DNA from: Manduca sexta
Taxonomy: Eukaryota > Arthropoda > Insecta > Lepidoptera > Sphingidae
Direction of reading: 5' to 3'
Length of the DNA stretch: 64,000 nucleotides
NCBI RefSeq assembly: GCF_014839805.1
Contig: NC_051135.1
Coordinates: forward strand, 12,899,291 to 12,963,290
In this document: positions 57,120 to 64,000 of the stretch, one piece after another
Numbering within the stretch: position 1 is the first letter of the stretch
Layout of the letters: each line of letters opens with the position of its first letter
Translations under genes and position numbers: made by a program
Notes under the pieces: model-generated
Seen by the model: the letters and a program-made list of their open reading frames with translations, nothing else
The model's database searches: none
Told to the model about the DNA's origin: nothing

Positions 57120-57290
57120 TTCATTCGAAATTTAAAATGATATTTCCGCTGCGTCACGTGAGGTAATGGACACACGCTGACTTTCGTTGGCGGTCAACCG
57201 GTCCCGCATTTCGCGGTGATATCCCAAATATTTCGCTCCAGCGTCCGCTTTCTCTTCACAACCACACCTGATGTAAAACTGAGATAATCG
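57120..57290. promoter_or_regulatory. GC-richer island with palindromic E-box
   Basis: Contains the perfect palindrome TCACGTGA (57154-57161), the CACGTG class bound by bHLH factors, within GC-richer sequence (GGCGGTCAACCGGTCCCGCATTTCGCGGTGAT). It lies inside the probable intron of the plus-strand gene. It could be an enhancer, an alternative promoter or an unrecognised exon. Confidence 0.25.
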
Positions 57291-57299
57291 TAAGTGATG

Positions 57300-59045
57300 T
57301 CATTATGATATTAGACTATCTATAGAGTGTGGATACGGATTTCAAAACATTTATCACTTAATTCGCAATTTTTTTTTATCGCGGACATACTTATTACTAA
57401 AATGTATATTGTATACAAACTGATTGAATCAAAAACTTAAATTAATTTGTTATAATTTAATTAATCATAAATATAACAATAAAATACTTACAAACACTAC
57501 GATAAGTTACTGTTTTAATTATAAGTATTAGCAAATTTTATTAATTTCTTTTTGAGGTCTAAATATGCATTTTACATCTACGATCCTACCGATTTCATTC
57601 AACACATAAGTTCATTCTAAATGCTTCAGTCCTCCAGCAAAATTTATATTTTATGTGTAAAACCCAAATTTTAAATCGTAACCTACCAATTCATACTTTT
57701 ATACATATCGATCATTCCATATAAATGTTGACATTTCTTCCCACTCATCAAATATCAATGCTAATGCGTATACCTTAGTTCAAGGTTTCGACCTTCGCAC
57801 CATGATTCGGCACTTTTACGAATGGCCGCAAACTAAATCAACAATTATAGTGCCAATATTGCACATGTCGGTCAAGTATCAAGACCACTGATGTAAAATC
57901 AACATAACTTGACAATCTTGAGCATCTCTTGCGAGACGCATGATTTTGTATGGAATTATACACGGCATTAACTTAAGAGGGCTTGGGCCAGTGGGGGATC
58001 TTTCGTAAATTTTGTAATGTTTTTCCCGCTTTAAAAACAAAAGGAATGCAATACAATCTTGAAAAATTTACTTACAATATATCTTCGATTAGTAGATACT
58101 GTTTTATCACATTAGTTATGATATTAAGGAGAATTTAATTCATATTACAGAAATGTTTATTTCTCTAAACAAAATCAGTTATCTCACTTCTTTATATCAA
58201 AGTATTTAATTATGCTTACTATAAGGAACTCAAATATTATTAATAAAGTAATCATAACTTTTGCGTTTGTCATCAATAACTAAAAGGTATCAATAAAGTA
58301 TTGTAATGCGTAGGTAGCTGCATAGACTGGCGACGGTCCTACGAGTTTTATTGAATCCAACAGCCAACAAGTGGAAGTAGGTGACTGCTAGAGTTGGACG
58401 TGCCGAGACGGTTGAATGAAACGTTAACACTATTATTTGCATGGTATAGGTACTGCGTTAGTTTTTATGAAGCTACACATGCTAGAGCTTCGAGAGACTG
58501 GCTCGTAATAATCTATGCAACACAGTTTTGCTTTCAAATGCAATATCAGCTGAGACGCTGTCAAATTGAATTCAGTATCTTATCGTCACTATTTAATACA
58601 CATACAACAGATATCTAAATCTCAAACAATATCTTAAGTTTCAGTATATGCTGGATCTTTACAGCTGAGTTTTGTCTAAAACAATCAACTTCTGAGAACA
58701 AGCTCTTATGTGACAACTTAAGCTTTTTATATTAAATAGTTCAATAAAGGGTGTACTTGAGACCTTACTTAACGATTAGATTGATTTATTAGGGCTTTAA
58801 TGTCCTGTAGATTTGATTACTAATGACTGTCTGGAAATAAGTAAGTGTATCTTCTGTATGGAAAACCTAGAAGTCTTTTAAATTTTTTAACGCTTTCGAG
58901 CAGTGAACCCATATTAAACAAATTTTAACTTAAATTCGATTTAAAATTATTACAAGCCGTAAACCCTATCCAATAAGTTACGCCACAAAATAGAGGTGAT
59001 AATAATTTTATCACAGAAAAAACACATAACAATGTTATACGTTTT
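57300..59045. other. no gene recognised
   Basis: AT-rich. The block AAGAGGGCTTGGGCCA at about 57974 recurs (complement) near 24486 and may belong to an unrecognised repeat. Confidence 0.35.
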
Positions 59046-59051
59046 AACTAC

Positions 59052-59255
59052 AATGCTCCACATCGTGAGTCAGGAATATGTTATAAAATCATTGTTAAAA
59101 ATGGTATTGACATATTTTAATAAATGCGTTGCTTAAGTACTCGATAATAAAGTAATGCTCCACATCGTGAGTCAAGAATATGTTATAAAATCATTGTTAA
59201 AAATGGTATTGACATATTCTAGCAAATACGTTACTTACGTACTCGATAATTTAGT
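59052..59255 (+). repeat. tandem duplication, 2 x 102 bp
   Basis: AATGCTCCACATCGTGAGTC begins at 59052 and again at 59154, and the two 102-bp units stay colinear to ACTCGATAAT with only a few differences. A local segmental duplication. Confidence 0.85.
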
Positions 59256-59259
59256 ATCT

Positions 59260-60405
59260 AATAGCACACTCCCATCTATATTAGGTATGACTAAATTACA
59301 TTGTTGATAGCCTTATTCCTTCCTGCAGATTAAAAGCCTGAAGCCACCCTCAAAATTATTAAGAATATCGTAACTTTTACAATTGTAAATATCTGTAATG
59401 AACTCTAAAAAACGCCGAGGTTTCCAATGTGGCTAATTATATTTTACTATCTGTAATTAATCCTTTGCATGGCAATAACCCTGAAAGTTAAAATAGTTAC
59501 AAAAGAATGACGGTAACAATTAACAAACACAAGAGCCGCAGCTTCCATCACATTTTATTCACAAAGGCCTTATCGTGGCGGACACAAGGTCGTTAATGCA
59601 ATATCTGAGAGGCAAAACTAGCACAATCAGATACTTTATCATTATTCATTAATTATAATATGCGACCTGGTTACGTAACAGATGATTCAATTGTTTCGTC
59701 AGTGCCACCTGATGACTATATAAAGAATTTTGGGTTCGGTACTTAAAGAACGCTCCTACATGAAGGGGCAGAAACAATAACATTACAAGAATATATTAAT
59801 AATAATAAAGGCAATAAGTGATGGATGTAGAATTTAGGAACTCGTCAGGCACATGTCTAGCTCGCACTTGCCTAGCGTTAAGAAAAATTATGAATTAAAA
59901 TAAAATTATTATAGAAGCAATTGTTTTTCACGGTCTGGAAACGCGGCTATGGTAGACTTGATCATAAGAGTGTATTCGAAAAATAAATTCGACTAATCAA
60001 AGACATTTCCTTAACGGCAGACAGAATGTGCGGCAAAAATACTAAAATCATAATTATCCAAACAATATACTTATATAATTAAATCAAGATTTAATTAAAT
60101 ATCCTTATCTTGAAGACAATATAGGCATAAAAATATTATAAACAAGATATTGTAGTAATCTTGATATCATATGATTTCCATATTGCCACCAACTCTCCCT
60201 AAATATTACAAAATGACGTTCTCTCGAAATGAAGCAAGAGCAACGTAATTATTTGATCTAACACAGATTTTTGGAGTATTGCAATTTGTAATCTAGTAAG
60301 CCTTATAGATTGGTGATATTATTTAATTTTGCTAATTATAACTACCTTATATATATAGGCCCCCTTGGCTGGCGCATGGACTTAGTTCTTAATCAATTAC
60401 AGTTG
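59260..60405. other. no gene recognised
   Basis: AT-rich; probably intron or intergenic. Confidence 0.35.
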
Positions 60406-60410
60406 CTTAA

Positions 60411-61301
60411 TCTATACTATTATATAAAGCTGAAGAGTTTGTTTGTTTGTTTATTTGTTTGTTTGTTTGAACGCGCTAATCTCAGGAACTACCAGTCCAA
60501 ACTGAAAAATTATTTTTGCGTTGGATAGCCCTTTGTTCGTGGATTGCTATAGGCTATATATCATCACGCTATACCCAATAGGAGCGGAGCAGTAATGGCT
60601 AATCTCAGGAACTACCGGTCCAAACTGAAAAATCTTTTGCGTTGGATAGCCCTTTGTTCGTGGATTGCTATAGGCTATATATCATCACGCTATACCCAAT
60701 AGGAGCGGAGCAGTAATGGCTAATCTCAGGAACTACCGGTCCAAAGTGAAAAAATATTTTTGCGTTGGATAGCCCTTTGTTCGTGGAGTGCTATAGGCTA
60801 TATATCATCACGCTATACCCAATAGGAGCGGAGCAGTAATGGCTAATCTCAGGAACTACCAGTTTCAACTGAAAAATTCGTTTTGTGTTGGATGGCCCTT
60901 TATTTGTGGGGTGCTATAGGCTGTATATCATCACGCTATGACCAATAGGAGCGGAGCAGTAATGAAACATGTTGGAAATACGGGACAATTGATTAGTTTT
61001 GAGAGCTTCCGTTGCGTGCGCTGCGTAAACGGTTAAAGTTATGCAACAATGATGTATGACGGAATTGTTCCTCTTAAAAAAGTTCTAAAAAAATATATTA
61101 TAAAACAAAATCCCCCGCTGCATCCGTCTGCCTGAACGTCTTAAACTCAAAAACTACCCAACGTATTAAGATGAAATTTGGTATGGAGACAGTTTGAAAC
61201 CCTAGGAAGAACATAGGCTCCCGGGAAACTACTACTTTTATAATGGAAAACTTTAGCCTGAAAACTTTCATAACGCGGGCGGAGCCGCGAGCAAAAGCTA
61301 G
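60411..61301 (+). mobile_element. nonautonomous Helitron, 891 bp, with minisatellite
   Basis: Begins TCTATACTATTATATAAAG between A and T, continues GCTGAAGAGTTTGTTTGTTTG and ends ACGCGGGCGGAGCCGCGAGC, AAAAG, CTAG (61298-61301) followed by T. It has 5' TC, a 3' hairpin and CTAG, and no target duplication, so all Helitron end features are met. No Rep/helicase frame. It carries a four-unit minisatellite. Confidence 0.82.
60475..60965 (+). repeat. minisatellite, 4 units of about 121 bp
   Basis: Each unit runs from CTAATCTCAGGAACTACC through GTTGGATAGCCCTTTGTTCGTGG and ATATATCATCACGCTAT to CAATAGGAGCGGAGCAGTAATGG. The first three units are nearly identical; the fourth is more divergent. Units start near 60477, 60599, 60720 and 60842. 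Confidence 0.9.
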
Positions 61302-61304
61302 TAC

Positions 61305-62855
61305 TATAATAAATGGATACAAACATTGGTGTCACAATGGAGTGGCAAGACGGGAATTGCCATAAAACCCCGTCTCAAGGGGGATCCAACATTTTAGAAA
61401 ATTTACGAAATATTTTATGTAAGTATTGGGACCTAAGAACAGGTCACGAAAAATCTTTCACATACGCAGATGTAAAATTTTTAATGTTATGAAAAGCTCT
61501 ATAGATACAGTTATTTTGCCACATAGGACTTTTATAGGTGTAGCTAGGCTACTGGATACAAATTTACAAACATTATTCTGTCCTTACTTTCAGCACATTT
61601 AATGAAAGTTGCAATTAGCCATAATAGAGATTAATAAATCGTATGACCTTTATTACCCGACTGTCACAAAAGGAGGGTAATGGTTTTTATTTTATAACAC
61701 ACTTGATATATTACTTTGTATTCCACATTACCTATTCCTACCATCATAAGGTTATCAAAATAAGTATATAAGCTTAAAAATACCATAAATTATTCAGGCA
61801 CCTAATACTTTCTAAAAAAAATGATGAAATATAGTATTTTTTATTTTAATCTTTCCTAGTAACATTTTGTAACAAAATATTTATTTTAGTTTCCCAATAT
61901 TAGTATATACCACAATTATAATTAAGGTCCAATTTCTGGAACGAAAAACATAGTTGACCTTTAAAACTATAAACAAACTAGACTGGACGAAACTACTTCA
62001 AATTATTAATACAATAACAATGATTAACCCAATATATTCTGAGTACACGGGGAATTTTAAAACTTCAAACCATGTCATATAACTGGACTACGCTTCCGAT
62101 CAATAAACATCCTGGAAAAGTAATAAAAAAAATCCACATTTCATTTTTCTCTAAGATGAAAACAAGTGATGACTTTCGCACTTTGAAATAATAATATGGT
62201 ATTAGTTAAGTACCTCTCTTGTTAGTAGAGATTATATTTGTATTACACTGCACTTGATATTACGACCAGCAATAGCTTCAGGAATCGCTTAGGGCCTTGC
62301 GTATACAACAGCCATGCGCGGTGCCTGGGAGGACGTTTATTTTATACATCTTAACTACGATTTTTTTTAAATCGGAGGGCGTGTAGATTGTTTTCACCCG
62401 TAACCTCACAACGCATAAGGCTCCCACTGAGGAATAATGTCACCAGCAAACCAATAAAAAACAAACATAACGAATGCACTTTTAATGTTTACAATGTGCT
62501 TTTATTCATAATCAGATTTGTAGATATTGCGTAACGATGGCGCTGTAATAAATAAAAAATAACCATTCCACCTTCAACGCAAAACTCATCCTAAACATGT
62601 CACCGTTTTAATTAAAATACTAACATGAAATAACTTTTATAAAATCTGCTATACATTTACACCCTTATCGTCATAAAACCAATTGTTAAAGTAAACAACG
62701 TCGGTTGTATATTTTACCCTTTAAGGGTTTTTGATAATTTCCCCTGTCATAATTTTACTTTTATCCACAATGCATGACTGCTACTGATATCTTGATCGGA
62801 GGTCTTAAAAGCTAATGTTAGCCTCTTTATATGTGAAACCTGTGTTATATATTAT
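61305..62855. other. no gene recognised
   Basis: AT-rich with random frames. Confidence 0.35.
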
Positions 62856-62862
62856 TATGAGA

Positions 62863-62930
62863 CGCTACGGCACAGTGAACTATGGATTAGATATGTAAAG
62901 ACCGAGGGTTCGATTCTGGGAACAGACAAT
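62863..62930 (+). repeat. tRNA-like SINE head, unassigned
   Basis: GACGCTACGGCACAGTGAAC, then a B-box-like GAGGGTTCGATTCTGG. It cannot form a full acceptor stem, so it is not a tRNA gene. Confidence 0.4.
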
Positions 62931-62949
62931 ATTTTAATTTATAAAAATA

Positions 62950-63020
62950 ATAATATCGGTCCCGCATTATATACTGTCCCACTGTTGGGCACGGGCCTCC
63001 TCTACTACTGAGAGGGAATT
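62950..63020 (-). mobile_element. SINE family B, tail fragment
   Basis: AATATCGGTCCCGCATTATATACTGTCCCACTGTTGGGCACGGGCCTCCTCTACTACTGAGAGGGA is the 3' end of family B in reverse. Confidence 0.7.
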
Positions 63021-63604
63021 TAATCAGAAAAATATATATTCATTTCTAGCCGGGGCATTGAAGATACTATCAATGCTAGATAAACTAATCGCAGACAAAT
63101 TAAATCTGTTTTACAAATTAGAAAGTCCAAAACCGACGTGAGAGTGGACCCAGAGCCTTTTTAGTTTCTCAAACCAAGCTAATTATCTACCCGGCTTCAA
63201 GACTTCATTAACCTAGATATGGTTGTAATTAAACATTTTAACAAAATAAATTATTAACACAACACTTTGTCAAGTTTCTAAAAATACAAAACATACAATC
63301 TAATGCCGCTAAAATGATATCTAAGTAATTTATTTCATACCTAATTAAATATGCCTAACCGAGTTGGACAAATTTTACAAGAAGCTAATTCAACACCGAA
63401 TAAATTGAATAGTAAAGTGATTGTAATTATTTTAATTATGTAAGAACAATGCTATATCAAATTCAAAACATATGATTTATAATATAATATACTTTCAAAA
63501 CTATTTCAGAATACACTCTATTTTAACAATAACAGAGACAAGTCTGTAACTATTTCAAGTGCACGCAATCGCAAAAGAACTTCAGTTACGTCCTCAGAAT
63601 CGGA

Positions 63605-63800
63605 CCTGCCTCGTAGCGTCGATGTATTGCGTATACGGTACTACTACTACGCTGAGGTTTAAGGTTCGAATTCCGAGGCGGACAAAGTAATATTGATTTT
63701 TAACCTCTAGTCTGGAATTTGTAGCCGATTGACGATAGGCTCGCTCCCTACCACATCATGAGACAGAACACACACGGCGAGAAGGTTGCGCATCTACAAA
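63605..63800 (+). mobile_element. SINE family A
   Basis: Head CCTGCCTCGTAGCGTCGATGTATTGCGTATACGG, B-box AAGGTTCGAATTCCG, body GTCTGGAATTTGTAGCCGATTGACGATAGGCTCGCTCC and CATCATGAGACAGAACACAC. Confidence 0.7.
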
Positions 63801-63924
63801 ATAAATAGAACGAATCATAATAATTTGTTAAACTAACTTAGTGTAAGCTCTATTGTAACTAACATTATGAGTCTTGGTACTTGAAAATAAAAACATTATT
63901 ATTATTAAAACAAAGTCGTGACTT

Positions 63925-64000
63925 TGTTTTAATGTTTGTGGGAATCGAACCTAGCATACTGTTCTACCTTATACGTACTCTGCTATTATCCCTACAGACT
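63925..64000 (-). repeat. tRNA-like SINE head at window edge
   Basis: The complement carries AGGTTCGATTCCCAC, a B-box, with a TAGGGATAATAGCAGAG segment before it. It runs into the window end, so its class cannot be decided. Confidence 0.3.

Noticed and set aside
60475..60965. Tandem units as a CRISPR array or as a gene with repeats
   Set aside because: The units are contiguous without spacers and lie inside a Helitron; no long frame.
62863..62930. A second tRNA gene
   Set aside because: It has a B-box but no acceptor stem pairing; treated as a SINE head.

Overview
The window looks like nuclear DNA of a moth or butterfly (Lepidoptera). It is visibly AT-rich, host genes are few and split by introns, and much of the sequence is dispersed repeats of kinds known from lepidopteran genomes: tRNA-derived SINEs, RTE-type LINE tails, and short Helitrons ending in a GC hairpin plus CTAG. 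The order-level call is an inference from this repeat content. No single-copy gene here identifies a species.

Layout. 1-14.6 kb is intergenic or intronic sequence with repeats, plus one convincing signal-peptide exon on the minus strand (4731-4809). 14648-20166 is a complete Ty3/Gypsy LTR retrotransposon with LTRs that read as identical, intact gag and pol frames and a 4-bp target duplication. 20-31 kb is repeats plus a GC-rich promoter and first exon of a minus-strand gene near 28.2-28.4 kb. 31.0-32.5 kb holds a small nonautonomous DNA transposon, a fold-back element and a two-exon THAP-domain gene (minus strand, 31859-32435). 37.9-49.1 kb is a run of small secreted-protein genes, all on the minus strand and interrupted by a 5'-truncated RTE LINE (41488-43292). 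49.6-51.6 kb is a hAT-like element that contains a second, broken THAP-coding transposon and a SINE. A tRNA-Leu(UAA) gene lies at 51646-51729. A GC-rich promoter and the first coding exon of a plus-strand secreted or membrane protein follow at 52.8-53.2 kb. The rest, 53.2-64 kb, is probably intron or intergenic DNA, with a Helitron carrying a four-unit minisatellite (60411-61301).

The most original material is the secreted-protein cluster. Three genes have a tiny first exon that supplies only the start of the signal peptide, and two of them share an LPWWYxYCQ motif. A fourth small gene sits inside the intron of one of them. I do not recognise this family. The second theme is THAP domains: an apparently readable THAP gene lies about 0.5 kb from a MITE whose terminal repeats match those of the THAP-coding transposon fossil 19 kb away. 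All intron-exon models were made by eye from splice sites and reading phase and have not been tested with transcripts.
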